DNA of 64,000 nucleotides from Roseomonas populi (GCF_024594815.1 NZ_JANJOU010000018.1:1-64000), one strand, 5' to 3'. Shown: positions 1 to 8,225, numbered from the stretch's first letter. The notes: generated from the sequence alone by a model not told the origin. Numbers and translations: made by a program.

Positions 1-8
1 CGGCGCTG

Positions 9-407
9 TCAGGCGACGCGCCGCTGCCCCGACCGCGAGAAGGTGGGCAGGGTCGGATAGCGGTTGTCCGGCAGCCCGAAGCCCTCGTCCTCGTGCAGCT
101 GCAGGAGGCGGACCGTGACGCTCTGGCGGCGGCCGTCCCGCAGAGAGCGCAGCATGGCCAGGTCGGTGCGGTTGGCGGCATAGACGCTGAGCCAGTGCCC
201 GGTGGCGGGATCGCGCCGGGCGGCGTGGTACTGGCCGTTGAGGAAGCTCTCCACGATCCAGGGCGTGCGGCAAACGGCGGCGCGGCCGAAGCGAGCGCGC
301 CAGTAGCCGTCGTCCTGAAGGTAGAAGATCGAGCCGAGGGCGATGGTGCCGACGCCGAGCGGGTTGTCGCCGCCCTGCCGGCGCTGCGCATGGTACTGGC
401 GTAGCAT
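9..407 (-). CDS. hypothetical protein, 132 aa
   Basis: Unrecognised soluble protein of 132 residues. The ATG at 407 is preferred over the upstream TTG at 422 because a GGAGGT ribosome site lies about 8 nt before it. The upstream gene's stop (410-412) lies two bases before this start, so the two are probably translationally coupled. The protein has many Arg and aromatic residues, no membrane segment and no recognisable catalytic motif. It is the last gene of a minus-strand run of small accessory proteins at the window edge. Coding is supported by high third-position GC and tight packing. Function unknown. Confidence 0.6.
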   Translation of the reverse strand: MLRQYHAQRRQGGDNPLGVGTIALGSIFYLQDDGYWRARFGRAAVCRTPWIVESFLNGQYHAARRDPATGHWLSVYAANRTDLAMLRSLRDGRRQSVTVRLLQLHEDEGFGLPDNRYPTLPTFSRSGQRRVA

Positions 408-409
408 CG

Positions 410-679
410 TCACACCTCCCAAGGATTGCTGTCGTCGCGGTCACGGCGAAGCTCAATCAGATGCTCGATGGTGAGTTCGGCGTAGGGCGCGAGAGGCACG
501 ATCATGGCTTCCGGCTCGGCGATCTCGCGAGGCTCGGAACCAATCCAGAGCAGGAGAGGATCGGCATTGTCGGGAGCGTCCAGGTCTTCGACCTGGGCGA
601 AGAAGGTTTGCATGGGGGCGTCCCAGCCAACGGAAACTTCGGTCCGTGACCGACGCGCGGGGATGTCGTGGCGGCTCAT
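410..679 (-). CDS. hypothetical acidic protein, 89 aa
   Basis: Small acidic protein with no recognised domain. The middle is rich in Asp, Glu and Pro, and the C-terminus ends NPWEV. It lies 10 nt after the preceding minus-strand gene and abuts the next one, so it is likely in the same transcript. No signal peptide or membrane segment is visible. It is typical of the short unknown proteins of large alphaproteobacterial plasmids. Confidence 0.55.
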   Translation of the reverse strand: MSRHDIPARRSRTEVSVGWDAPMQTFFAQVEDLDAPDNADPLLLWIGSEPREIAEPEAMIVPLAPYAELTIEHLIELRRDRDDSNPWEV

Positions 680-689
680 GTCAGCCGGC

Positions 690-968
690 TCAGAACGGGA
701 TTTCGCAGTCGTCGAAGACGGGCTGCGACGGGGGCACGAAGCCGGGTGTGCTCAGCCGGTAGCCGTCGTAGCCGTAGCGGTCGCACATGACGTTGGCGAA
801 GCGACCGGCGGCGGTGCGCGAGGCGAAGTGGTAGGGGTGGCGGGACGTCTTGACGTGGCAGCGACCGTAGAAGCCCTCGAAGCCCTCCTCGTGGACGTCC
901 TCGAAGAGGATGGTGGTCAGCGCCGGCGGGCGCGGCAGGGCTACGGAGGCGAGCAGGCTGGTGGACAT
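690..968 (-). CDS. hypothetical protein, 92 aa
   Basis: Small protein of unknown function. The N-terminal part is hydrophobic (MSTSLLASVALP) but too short and Pro-rich for a clear membrane helix. The centre is rich in His, Tyr and Phe (CHVKTSRHPYHFAS) and the C-terminus is acidic (DDCEIPF). It follows ssb in the minus-strand series, 105 nt downstream of the ssb stop, and probably belongs to the same accessory operon. Expression with ssb is an inference. Confidence 0.55.
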   Translation of the reverse strand: MSTSLLASVALPRPPALTTILFEDVHEEGFEGFYGRCHVKTSRHPYHFASRTAAGRFANVMCDRYGYDGYRLSTPGFVPPSQPVFDDCEIPF

Positions 969-1073
969 CGCTGGAATCCTCGCGCGCCGGGCAGGCCGTC
1001 AGGCCACCCGGTGAGGTGAAAAGGGCAGAAGCGGGGAGCGACCGGCGCCCCGAAGGGCGCCGGGGCGCGGGCG

Positions 1074-1610
1074 TCAGAAGGGCACGTCGTCGTCCAGGTC
1101 GGCCTTCGGCGCGTCCCAGCCGGAGCTGCCGGCAGCACCCGCTTCCGCGCCCGCCCGGGCGCGCTGGCGGCCACGGGCGCGGGTGCTGCCCTGCGCGGTG
1201 CGCTCGCCGCCCCCGGCCGAGGCGCCGGCCTCGCCGCGCGCCTCCCGGTCGCCCGACTGGTTCGGACTGCCGAGCATGATGAGCTCGCCGCGGAAGGGCC
1301 GCAGAACCACCTCGGTGGAGTAGTGGTCGGTGCCCTGGGCGTCGGTCCACTTACGGGTCTCGAGCTTGCCCTCGATGCTCACCAGGTCGCCCTTGTGCAG
1401 GTAGCGCTCGGCCACGTCGCGCAGGCCCTCGGTGAAGATCGACACCCGGTGCCACTCGGTGCGCTCCTTGCGCTCCCCGTTGCCGTCCTTCCAGCGCTCG
1501 CTGGTGGCGAGGGTGAAGCTCACCGCCCCGCCGCCGTTCTGGAAGGTGCGGGCCTCCGGGTCCGTGCCCAGGCGACCAATCAGCAGAACCTTGTTCATCG
1601 AACCGGCCAT
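1074..1610 (-). CDS. ssb: single-stranded DNA-binding protein SSB
   Basis: SSB coats single-stranded DNA during replication, repair and, for plasmids, entry of the transferred strand. The 178-residue protein opens MAGSMNKVLLIGRLG, has an OB-fold over roughly residues 4-115, a low-complexity Gly/Ala/Arg linker, and the acidic tip DLDDDVPF that recruits partner proteins. The ATG at 1610 is chosen because GAGGATAA precedes it; an in-frame extension to 1862 has no SSB similarity. A long inverted repeat (1652-1908) fills the upstream leader. Plasmid-borne ssb is a common leading-region gene that limits SOS induction after conjugation. Confidence 0.95.
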   Translation of the reverse strand: MAGSMNKVLLIGRLGTDPEARTFQNGGGAVSFTLATSERWKDGNGERKERTEWHRVSIFTEGLRDVAERYLHKGDLVSIEGKLETRKWTDAQGTDHYSTEVVLRPFRGELIMLGSPNQSGDREARGEAGASAGGGERTAQGSTRARGRQRARAGAEAGAAGSSGWDAPKADLDDDVPF

Positions 1611-1651
1611 CGTCTTATCCTCTTCATTCTCTCTCCTCGAAGAGGCTTCCG

Positions 1652-1908
1652 GCCCGTGCCGGTCGCGTCTCCTCGGGTGCGGTCGACCAGAGACGCGGTG
1701 GCGGGCGGTCCTACCCCTGAGGCATGTGAGGGAGGGGGTTGGGGTTGCGACGCAGCGGGGCATCGCCCCGTGCACGGCGCGGCCCCGGCCCCTGACCGAG
1801 AATGCCGAACCGCAGGCGCTTTGCCCGGCTTCGGGGAAAGCGGGGGTAGGAGCGGCCGACACCGTGGCTCAGACCGCAGCAACACGAGGAGATGCGGCCG
1901 GCACGGGC
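1652..1908. repeat. long inverted repeat in the ssb leader
   Basis: Arms 1652-1675 and 1885-1908 (24 nt each) pair at 22 positions, and the two exceptions are G.T wobbles. Inside them a second pair, near 1697-1718 and 1841-1862, continues the stem with about 18 of 22 matches (CCTACCCC against GGGGTAGG). The rest of the roughly 210-nt interior contains further short GC hairpins. There is no gene in 1611-2022, so this structure and a pyrimidine tract (1975-2025) are all that I see there. It belongs to the structural class seen upstream of other minus-strand genes in the window but lacks the CAAGGG core. Confidence 0.75.
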
Positions 1909-2022
1909 AGGCAACCGACACATCTCTCCCCACTCTCGTCCTTCGGACATCTCCCCCGCTCCTTTCGGGCTATCTCTTCTCCCCCCCCCCTTCTCCTCTC
2001 TCCTCCTCCCTCCCTCCCTCGC

Positions 2023-3045
2023 TCAGGCGGCTTCGGCCGCCGCCTCCGGGTCAGGCAGGTCGTCCAGGAAGGCCCAGTGGTAGGCGCTCAGCGGACCGAG
2101 ATCGCCCCACTCCACCTCGCCCGTCTCGTGCAGGGCCCGTAGCTCGTCGGCTGCCGCGGCGACCCGGGCCTCGATCGGATCCACTGGGGACTCTGGCAGG
2201 GCGACCGGGAAGAAGGGGGAGCGAGCCCCCTGCCCCGGCTCCGCCAGCAGGGCCACCTGACGGCGCTGGAAGGCCACCATGTGCCGGGCGAGGAAGGCGT
2301 CGGTCTTGCTCTGCCCGGCGGCGAAAGCGGCCCGCCGCGCGGTCTGCCCGTAGGCCTGACTGTCGACGGAGGCCACGCGCGGGTGGTCGCGCAGGGCGTG
2401 CATGGCCTCGGATTTGACCCCGTAGAGATGCAGCCTCGCCGGGGCGTCCCCGAGCGCCCGATCCAGCGTCTCCACTACGCGCAGCACCCCGTCCGTGCCG
2501 CCGACCTGGCGACGGCAGACGCTGCCGACACCGAGCACCGGGGCGTGCTCGACGCCCGGTAGGCGGTCGAGGCAGTGCAGGTAGTGGTCGGGGTGCCAGC
2601 CCTGCACCACGGGGGCGAGGCGGTCGGCGATGCCGCGCTCCTCCGCCTCGCGGAGGCAGCGGATGTAGAGCCGCACCGTGCAGGCGATGCGGTCGAGGAT
2701 CTCGGCGTCGTCGCGGGCGATCTCCGGCTCGACACAGAGATCCATGGCGGAGAACCAGCGCCAGGGGGCTGCGGCAGCGAGGTCCATGTAGGCGGTGACG
2801 GTCCAGGGATAGAAGCCGTAGCGGGCCATCGCCACGAAGCCGGCAGAGTCCAGGGTGGCGTCGAGCCCGGCGAGACGCCGTAGCGACCGGTGGTCGAAGC
2901 CCACCCAGTCGCGGACGCCGATACGATCCGGGCGCCAGATCGAGAAGGCATTGGCGCTGAGCAGCACCGGCGTCCGTAGGCGCCGGGCAGCAGCGAGGAG
3001 AGGCCCGTCCGCGAGGTGCGGCAGGCCGAGCAGGAACTCCGGCAC
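2023..3045 (-). CDS. DpdA/tRNA-guanine transglycosylase-like base exchange enzyme
   Basis: Resembles the TGT superfamily branch that includes DpdA, which swaps guanine in DNA for a 7-deazaguanine. In the 340-aa product, DSAGF (residues 66-70) matches the TGT active-site DSGGF, MDLCVEPEI (101-109) carries a candidate nucleophilic Asp, and VVQGW (146-150) matches the TGT VQGG strand. A barrel-like series follows (GVGSVCRR, LHLYGVKSE, SVDSQAYG). GTG at 3045 is chosen because the upstream gene stops at 3048; longer in-frame forms would run through that gene. No preQ0 synthesis genes are in the window, so substrate supply must come from elsewhere. A DNA rather than RNA target is inferred. Confidence 0.72.
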   Translation of the reverse strand: MPEFLLGLPHLADGPLLAAARRLRTPVLLSANAFSIWRPDRIGVRDWVGFDHRSLRRLAGLDATLDSAGFVAMARYGFYPWTVTAYMDLAAAAPWRWFSAMDLCVEPEIARDDAEILDRIACTVRLYIRCLREAEERGIADRLAPVVQGWHPDHYLHCLDRLPGVEHAPVLGVGSVCRRQVGGTDGVLRVVETLDRALGDAPARLHLYGVKSEAMHALRDHPRVASVDSQAYGQTARRAAFAAGQSKTDAFLARHMVAFQRRQVALLAEPGQGARSPFFPVALPESPVDPIEARVAAAADELRALHETGEVEWGDLGPLSAYHWAFLDDLPDPEAAAEAA

Positions 3046-3047
3046 CG

Positions 3048-3560
3048 TCAGAACAGCGACGGCTGATCGGAGGCCCAATCCGCGGCACGCGGGCGGGACA
3101 GCTCGGCGACCGGCGCCTTCTCGGGCTGGTAGCGGGCCTGTAGGCGGTTCAGCAGGGCCCGCTCGCCGGCCTCGGTCTCGCGCGCGAGGGTGGAGCGGAG
3201 GCGGGCGACCAGCCCGGCCGAGCGGAGCCGCGCGATCACCGCGCGTTCCAGGTCGGAGAAGGTGAAGGCCGGGCTGCCCCAGCACGGGTGGGCGGTCAGC
3301 TCCTCGAGAAAGCGCAGCTTGTCGGCGGTGGAGGTGAAATACTCCGCCCAGAACCCGTGCACGTCGTAGTGCGCGATCAGGCCGAAGTGCTGGCACAGCA
3401 CGCGGTAGAACTTCAGGGTGAAGCGCTTGCGCGGGAAGTCCTCGGCGATGAAGGCAAGCAGCTGATTGCCGAAAGCGGCCTTGGCCGCGCCGTCATCGAA
3501 CTTGGTGATGGTGAAGTCCTCCGCTCGCAGCAGCGGGTTCTGAAAGCTGGCGACGGCCAT
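3048..3560 (-). CDS. conserved protein paired with the DpdA-like gene
   Basis: A 170-residue protein of unknown function, rich in aromatic and charged residues (FTLKFYRVLCQHFG, HYDVHGFWAEYF). The C-terminal third is likely helical, with Arg and Glu residues. Its stop codon lies two bases before the GTG of the DpdA-like gene, which argues for coupled translation and joint action. No catalytic motif is evident. It could be a specificity or adaptor subunit; that is inference from gene order only. The 5' leader carries one copy of the CAAGGG hairpin family. Confidence 0.65.
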   Translation of the reverse strand: MAVASFQNPLLRAEDFTITKFDDGAAKAAFGNQLLAFIAEDFPRKRFTLKFYRVLCQHFGLIAHYDVHGFWAEYFTSTADKLRFLEELTAHPCWGSPAFTFSDLERAVIARLRSAGLVARLRSTLARETEAGERALLNRLQARYQPEKAPVAELSRPRAADWASDQPSLF

Positions 3561-3599
3561 GGCGTTCGGGCCTCCGTGGGGGTTTCTCTGAACCCCTCA

Positions 3600-3695
3600 C
3601 GGCGGGCGCGGCGTCGGTGGCCGGGGCAAGGGCGCGCGGCTTCGCGCGGGTGGCGCCAGCCACCTTCCCTTGCGGCGGACGACGCGGCGCGGCAG
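3600..3695. repeat. CAAGGG/CCCTTG leader hairpin, copy upstream of 3560
   Basis: Core arms CAAGGG (3627-3632) and CCCTTG (3667-3672) enclose two small nested hairpins: CGCGCG around GCTT, and GGTGGC/GCCACC around GCCA. GC-rich outer arms extend the stem. It sits about 40-130 nt upstream of the start at 3560. No T-run follows on either strand, so it is not an ordinary intrinsic terminator. Confidence 0.7.
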
Positions 3696-3742
3696 CACTC
3701 TCCTGCTGTTCTTCTCCGCACCGATACGCGCGCTGGGCCGTG

Positions 3743-4237
3743 TCAGGTGGCTCCGCTGCGGAACACCTTGAGGGCTTCCTCCTCCGGCATGGCGTTCAAC
3801 CATGCCTTCACCTTCCACTTCACTTTGATCTCCTCCGAGGCCAGGAGCTGCGCCAGCCGATCGGCCGTCAGTGGCTTGGTCTGCATGATGCCGGGGCCAT
3901 CGGTCAGGGTGTAGAGCGCGCGGTTCTTCAACGAGCGCTTCAGATCACGCCGTGCGATCCAATCCGAAAGCAAATCGTCCACGATCCACTCTGCGTCCTG
4001 CACGATCATGTGCGGCTCGCCGCCCGTGGACGTACCGATGTCCACCTGCGGGAGGGTCTTGCCGTAGTCGTCCAGGCGTACCCGCAGGGTGTTCGGCAGC
4101 ACGTTGGTAGGACCGCCAGTCCCGTGGTTCTGGGCGTAGCCCTCCTTCCTGCCGTCGATCCAGACGTCGGCGTGGAAGTTGCTGGTTTCCTCGCTCAGCT
4201 GGGCGCTGTAGCTGACCTTGCGAAGTTCGATCTTCAT
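3743..4237 (-). CDS. hypothetical protein, 164 aa
   Basis: Unrecognised protein beginning MKIELRKVSYSAQLSEETSN, where the mixed strand pattern suggests an alpha/beta fold. A glycine-rich segment (NHGTGGPTN) and a charged C-terminal helical part (EEIKVKWKVKAWLNAMPEEE) are visible. The ATG at 4237 is preferred over far upstream starts because the extension reads as noise and overlaps the divergent gene at 4367. The roughly 130 nt between 4237 and 4367 must hold divergent promoters. Function unknown. Confidence 0.65.
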   Translation of the reverse strand: MKIELRKVSYSAQLSEETSNFHADVWIDGRKEGYAQNHGTGGPTNVLPNTLRVRLDDYGKTLPQVDIGTSTGGEPHMIVQDAEWIVDDLLSDWIARRDLKRSLKNRALYTLTDGPGIMQTKPLTADRLAQLLASEEIKVKWKVKAWLNAMPEEEALKVFRSGAT

Positions 4238-4366
4238 GGTGGCTTCTCTGCCCCAGAGGCCGCGAGGCGCCGGCTCGGCTGTCGGCCGAGGTGGCATCGC
4301 CCGACACCGCGCATCCCGGCCGGTCCGTGGCCCGTTGCAGGGGCAGCACGGATGGGATGGGAACCG

Positions 4367-4918
4367 ATGACCGAGGCGAAGGATGGAAAGGCGATCAAGG
4401 TGAACCGGGCGCCGGTGTTGACGCTCTGGGCCGCGGTGGTGGCCGAGCGGCTCGGGCACGACCGGGACGCCGCGATCACGCTGGGCCGGGCCGTCGCCGG
4501 GTCGAGTGCCCGCGTGAAGGCCAAGGCCATCGGCATCGCCGAGGACGCGCACGAGGCCGGTGATCTCCGCGACGAGGCGCGCAAGCAGGGTCAGAGCAAG
4601 CAGCGGCCCAAGGCCGTGCATCTGCTCGGCCGCGACGTGCCGGTGGTCGAGGAGAAGGGTGCGCTACGCGCGCTGGACCACGACAAGGCGGCATCGCCGA
4701 AGGCAGCGGCCGGCTACGTCGAGCGGGCTCTCGGCAAGGATCTCGCTGCCGTCAGGCAGGCGATGGAAGCCCTGGCGGGCTCGATGGAGCCGGAGGAACT
4801 GAACCGGATCGGCTTCCGGCTGTACGAGCACTTCCGGCCGGAGGTGCCGGCCGGCGCCAAGGGCTGGGGCGCCAAGGGCGTGCTCGACCTCGGCAAGATC
4901 CGCTCAGCCGGTGGCTAA
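4367..4918 (+). CDS. hypothetical protein, 183 aa
   Basis: One of the few plus-strand genes in the first 10 kb, divergent from 4237. The product is rich in Lys and Ala, with a conserved-looking helical core (LWAAVVAERLGHDRDAAITL, then KAKAIGIAEDAH). A C-terminal segment reads LYEHFRPEVPAGAKGWGAKG. The style resembles small alphaproteobacterial proteins annotated only as hypothetical. ATG at 4367 is chosen; an in-frame ATG at 4352 is possible. It converges with the gene ending at 4940, leaving 21 nt between the stops. Confidence 0.6.
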   Translation: MTEAKDGKAIKVNRAPVLTLWAAVVAERLGHDRDAAITLGRAVAGSSARVKAKAIGIAEDAHEAGDLRDEARKQGQSKQRPKAVHLLGRDVPVVEEKGALRALDHDKAASPKAAAGYVERALGKDLAAVRQAMEALAGSMEPEELNRIGFRLYEHFRPEVPAGAKGWGAKGVLDLGKIRSAGG

Positions 4919-4939
4919 TCAGCCACCTGTGCGCGGCGC

Positions 4940-5296
4940 CTAGCTCTGATCCCAGGCGACGATGGTCAGTCGCTGGTCCGGCGAACAGGCGTCGATCACC
5001 GAGGGACGCATGGTGACGTACCAGGCCTTCACGATCGCGGCGGCGGCCAGGTCTGGAACCGCTCGCACTGCGGGAAGAATATGGCGGGCGTCGGCGCTGT
5101 AGATCCTGGGATAGCCGTCGGACCGGAGCAGCACCGCGTCGCCGGTTTTCAGTAGCTCCTCGAATGGGTCGATCCCCATGGCGCCGGTGGTCCAGGTCGC
5201 CAGGATGGTGTCCCGGTCGAGGTTGCGGTTCCACTCCTCCGGCGTCTGCGTCGTGACGCTGATCTGCCAGCCTGCCATGCCCGTTTCCTTCTCCAT
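4940..5296 (-). CDS. hypothetical protein, 118 aa
   Basis: Small protein of unknown function. A second ATG at 5278 (MAGWQISVTT) is an equally good start; the MEKETG extension uses the ATG at 5296. It contains a likely mixed alpha/beta region (ILATWTTGAMGIDPFEELLK, DAVLLRSDGYPRIYSADARH) and ends IVAWDQS. No motif was recognised. It lies downstream of the cytosine methyltransferase on the same strand, but the 139-nt gap makes cotranscription uncertain. Confidence 0.5.
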   Translation of the reverse strand: MEKETGMAGWQISVTTQTPEEWNRNLDRDTILATWTTGAMGIDPFEELLKTGDAVLLRSDGYPRIYSADARHILPAVRAVPDLAAAAIVKAWYVTMRPSVIDACSPDQRLTIVAWDQS

Positions 5297-5435
5297 CGCC
5301 TGGTCCGGACTGTCGCACGGACGCGGCGGACTGGCTGCCGAAAGCGCATCCTCGGCGCGGTCCTGCCCGCGAAGCGGTGCAGGATGGTCTGCCAGAAACG
5401 GCGGGTGCGGGCCGCCAGGGCGGGGTGCGGCCGCA

Positions 5436-7244
5436 TCACGCGGCGTCCTGCGGCTGGCGCACGGACAGCGCCACGGCCACCGGCCGCACCCAGATCGGCA
5501 GGGTCGAGAGCATGAAGCCCTCCCCCGACCAGGCCAGCAGCAGCGTCCGGCCCATGGTCTCGGCGATGGCCTGGGCGGCGTCGGGCGGCACGGCGTTGCC
5601 GATGCGCTCGCGCCAGTCGGCGTCGCTCAGCCCATCCAGCTCGGCCTGCTCCTCGGGGTCGATCAGCGACTGCAGGGCGCACAGCTCGGCCGTGGTGAAG
5701 GGGCGGTGCCACGTCCCGTCCAGGGCCCGGATGCGGGCCACCACCCGGTCCGACGCCCCCGGCAGCGTCGGGCGGGGGTCGGCGACGCTCCAGCGGCCGT
5801 TGTCGTAGCCGGCCGCCGCGCTGACCGCGCCCGTGGACTGCTGCCACGGCACCACGCCGTAGTGCCCGGCGCCGTAGTAGTCGTCACCCTTCTCGCGCTC
5901 CATGCGAGGCCGGGGGTCGGCCACGGCGAAGGTGCCGTTGGAGGGCAGGCTCTCGCCGGCTACAGTGCCGGAGGTGGCGTCCCAGGGCACCACGCCCAGC
6001 GCCCCCGAGCGGCGGACCTCGCCGCGCGGGTCGGCCACGCACTGCCCGGTGCCGTGGGCACCGGTCACGGCCCGCCCGGCCCCGTCCCAGGGGACGATGC
6101 GGAACTCGTTGGAGTGCTTGGCCGGGCCGGTGTGGCGCGGGTCAGCCACGGCGAAGCCGCCGGCCCCGACCGCGGCCTTGCCGATCACCACCTGCGAGGG
6201 CTGGTCGAAGCGCTTCACGCCGTACTGGCCGAAAGCGGCCACGCCGTCGGCGCGGCGGGGGTCGGCGACGCTGTAGGCGCCATTGGACGGGCCGGAACGG
6301 CCCGCCACGGTGCCGGCCGGCTCCTCCCAGCGGTTCACGCCCAGCACGCCGCCGCGCCACTCGCCACAGGGGGCGAGGGCGTAGTCGCGCAGCAGCCCGT
6401 CCTCGACGGCCAGCTTGCCCAGCGAGCGCCAGTCGCTCCCGGCCTCGACGAAGGCGAGGCGCACCCAGGTCGCCCAGTGCAGCATCGGCACCCGGTGCAT
6501 CGGCCCCGCGACTGGGTCCCCCGGCAGGGGCATACGCGACAGCACGTCTCCCACCCCGTGCAGCGAGCGCTTCGGCGGCTCGTACAGGAACGGCTTCACC
6601 TTGGCGGCGTGCCGGGCGACGAGTAGGAATCTACGGCGCGACTGCGCCAACCCGCCCAACTCTCCGCAATCGTGCGTGGTCTCGGCCACGGCGTAGCCGT
6701 AGGCGCGCAGCAGGCCGGAGATCTGGTCCAGCAGGTGCCGCCCGCGCGAAGCGATGCGTGGCACGTTCTCCAGCAGGATCAGCTCTACCGGATCGTCCCG
6801 ATAAGCCTCAAGCGCCAGCCAGATGCCGCGCAGCGTCAGGCGGTTCAGCGCCTGATACTTCCTGGTCTTGCTCTTGGTCTCCGAGAGCAAGCCGGAAAAG
6901 CCTTTGCAGGGCGGGCTGGTGAACAGGACGTTCGGGCGCTCGTGGCCGAAGGCCGCGCGCACGTCGTCCACGGTGGCCTCGCGCCAACCGATCGGCGGCT
7001 CCTTGCCGTGGAAGTCGCGGTACTGCTCGCGGTCGAACAGGTCCATGCAGGTGCCGGGCACCCCGGCCAGGCGGCCGAAGTCGCGGATCGCCGCGGCGTC
7101 GACGTCGGTGCCGCCGAGGCAGCGAAAGCTGGCGGACAGGTTGCCCACCCGCGAGGTGGCGCGATTGAAGCCGCGGGCTCCCCCGCCGAGGCCGGCGAAC
7201 AGGTGGGCGTGCAGGATGGTGGCGTGGCCGTGCTCGGAGATCAT
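5436..7244 (-). CDS. C5 cytosine DNA methyltransferase
   Basis: Transfers a methyl group from S-adenosylmethionine to C5 of cytosine in DNA. The 602-aa protein shows the ordered C5 motifs: FAGLGGG near residue 16 (cofactor), TSPPCKGFS with catalytic Cys113, ENV at 159-161, QSRRR at 201-205 and GNAVPP near 565. No restriction endonuclease is adjacent, so it is an orphan that may protect the plasmid from host restriction. Between motifs VIII and X, where the target-recognition domain belongs, five copies of a segment ending VADPR occur (roughly residues 330-500). A perfect 8-bp hairpin lies 26-45 nt upstream of the start. Confidence 0.93.
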   Translation of the reverse strand: MISEHGHATILHAHLFAGLGGGARGFNRATSRVGNLSASFRCLGGTDVDAAAIRDFGRLAGVPGTCMDLFDREQYRDFHGKEPPIGWREATVDDVRAAFGHERPNVLFTSPPCKGFSGLLSETKSKTRKYQALNRLTLRGIWLALEAYRDDPVELILLENVPRIASRGRHLLDQISGLLRAYGYAVAETTHDCGELGGLAQSRRRFLLVARHAAKVKPFLYEPPKRSLHGVGDVLSRMPLPGDPVAGPMHRVPMLHWATWVRLAFVEAGSDWRSLGKLAVEDGLLRDYALAPCGEWRGGVLGVNRWEEPAGTVAGRSGPSNGAYSVADPRRADGVAAFGQYGVKRFDQPSQVVIGKAAVGAGGFAVADPRHTGPAKHSNEFRIVPWDGAGRAVTGAHGTGQCVADPRGEVRRSGALGVVPWDATSGTVAGESLPSNGTFAVADPRPRMEREKGDDYYGAGHYGVVPWQQSTGAVSAAAGYDNGRWSVADPRPTLPGASDRVVARIRALDGTWHRPFTTAELCALQSLIDPEEQAELDGLSDADWRERIGNAVPPDAAQAIAETMGRTLLLAWSGEGFMLSTLPIWVRPVAVALSVRQPQDAA

Positions 7245-7269
7245 GGCGCGAGGCTCCAGAAACGCGAAC

Positions 7270-7289
7270 GGCAGGGCCTGGGCCCTGCC
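7270..7289. promoter_or_regulatory. short perfect hairpin upstream of the methyltransferase
   Basis: GGCAGGGC (7270-7277) and GCCCTGCC (7282-7289) flank the loop CTGG, 26 nt before the methyltransferase ATG. It could be a translational control stem, a protein-binding site (some C5 methyltransferases repress their own promoter) or part of the leader-hairpin family. The sequence alone does not decide between these. Confidence 0.45.
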
Positions 7290-7347
7290 GCACGCGACGT
7301 CGGTGATGGACTGGGGGTGTGGGGTGAGGCGCCGCGGCGCGCCGGGT

Positions 7348-8052
7348 TCAGTGCAGCGTGGGCAGAACCGGCGCCCGCGGGAGCGCAGCCGCGCGGCGCA
7401 TCCCCTCCTCAGCCAGCTGTCGTGCGATCGGCAACACCGGCGCGAGCCCGGCCATCCGGGGCGTCAGCTCGGCGAGATCCGCGCCGGGGTGCAGCCGCTC
7501 GAACGCCTCGACAGCCTCGACCTCGTTGCTGGCCTGCACGGTGCCGGTGACGGCATCACCGGCCGGCGTCGCGCCCCGGTAACTCCACTCCAGTCGGAGC
7601 GGCTCAACCGGCTCGGCCGGCGCGGCGTCGAGGCGCTGCACCGGGCCGACGAAGAGATCCAGTCCCTTGCGGCAGACCAGCACGTCGAGCCGGGTGTGCA
7701 GCATCTCGGTCGAGCACGCGCGCGCCTCGGCGAGGTCATCGCCGGCGATGGCCAATGCGTCGAGCAGCGCGGCACGGCTGTTCGGGCTTTCCCGCACGAT
7801 CAACTTGTGGACGCAGGCCCAGCGCTGAACGACGCCCGGGTTCGCCTGACGGCGCGGGCCGCTCTCGGACTGGCCGACCGACCAGCCCCAGCCGTGGTCG
7901 TTGGCGCTGACCTCGACCACCAGGGCCGGGCGTTCGGCATGGCGGAAGGCATGGCCAGTGCCGGGGAAGCCCTGGATCGGGCTCCAGCCGTCGGTGGACA
8001 GGCCGAGGTCCTCGGCCGCCGAGCGCAGGGCGCGCTCAACCAGGGTGCTCAT
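7348..8052 (-). CDS. hypothetical protein, 234 aa
   Basis: Unrecognised protein starting MSTLVERALRSAAEDLGLST. The central part (PALVVEVSANDHGWGWSVG) looks like beta strands and the C-terminal half is helical and acidic. The ATG at 8052 is chosen because the upstream extension is Arg/Pro-rich noise across a leader hairpin. It is packed in the minus-strand accessory series. Function unknown. Confidence 0.6.
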   Translation of the reverse strand: MSTLVERALRSAAEDLGLSTDGWSPIQGFPGTGHAFRHAERPALVVEVSANDHGWGWSVGQSESGPRRQANPGVVQRWACVHKLIVRESPNSRAALLDALAIAGDDLAEARACSTEMLHTRLDVLVCRKGLDLFVGPVQRLDAAPAEPVEPLRLEWSYRGATPAGDAVTGTVQASNEVEAVEAFERLHPGADLAELTPRMAGLAPVLPIARQLAEEGMRRAAALPRAPVLPTLH

Positions 8053-8119
8053 GGGGGTCAACTCCCGTAGGGGATGCGGTGCGCCGGGGACGAACCGTCT
8101 GTTCCGGTCTTCTCGTCCT

Positions 8120-8225
8120 CGACCCCTCCCCCGCGGGCGTGCCCGGCACACGGGGGCAAGGGCGAGCGGAGCGAGGGAGCGCAGCGACGCACCCTTGCGG
8201 CCGGGGGGCGGGCGCGGCAGGCGCT
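8120..8225. repeat. CAAGGG/CCCTTG leader hairpin, copy upstream of 8052
   Basis: Core arms CAAGGG (8157-8162) and CCCTTG (8192-8197). The loop contains the segment GGGAGCGCAGCGACG that recurs in three other copies. The sequence ACCCCTCC (plus strand) just outside the left arm and a pyrimidine tract (8230-8275) outside the right arm also recur at other copies. Confidence 0.7.

Noticed and set aside
2051-3088. 345-codon frame overlapping the DpdA-like gene in another minus frame
   Set aside because: Arg/Pro/Ala-rich with no pattern; the competing frame contains TGT-like motifs.
5178-6626. Long plus-strand open frame (482 codons) opposite the methyltransferase
   Set aside because: It mirrors a high-GC coding strand. 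The opposite frame holds all C5 methyltransferase motifs in order, whereas this one is Gly/Arg/Ala-rich without domains.
8152-8210. Reading the CAAGGG hairpins as Rho-independent terminators
   Set aside because: None has a U-run after the stem on either strand, and the nine cored copies end 37-190 nt before a start codon rather than clustering just after stops.
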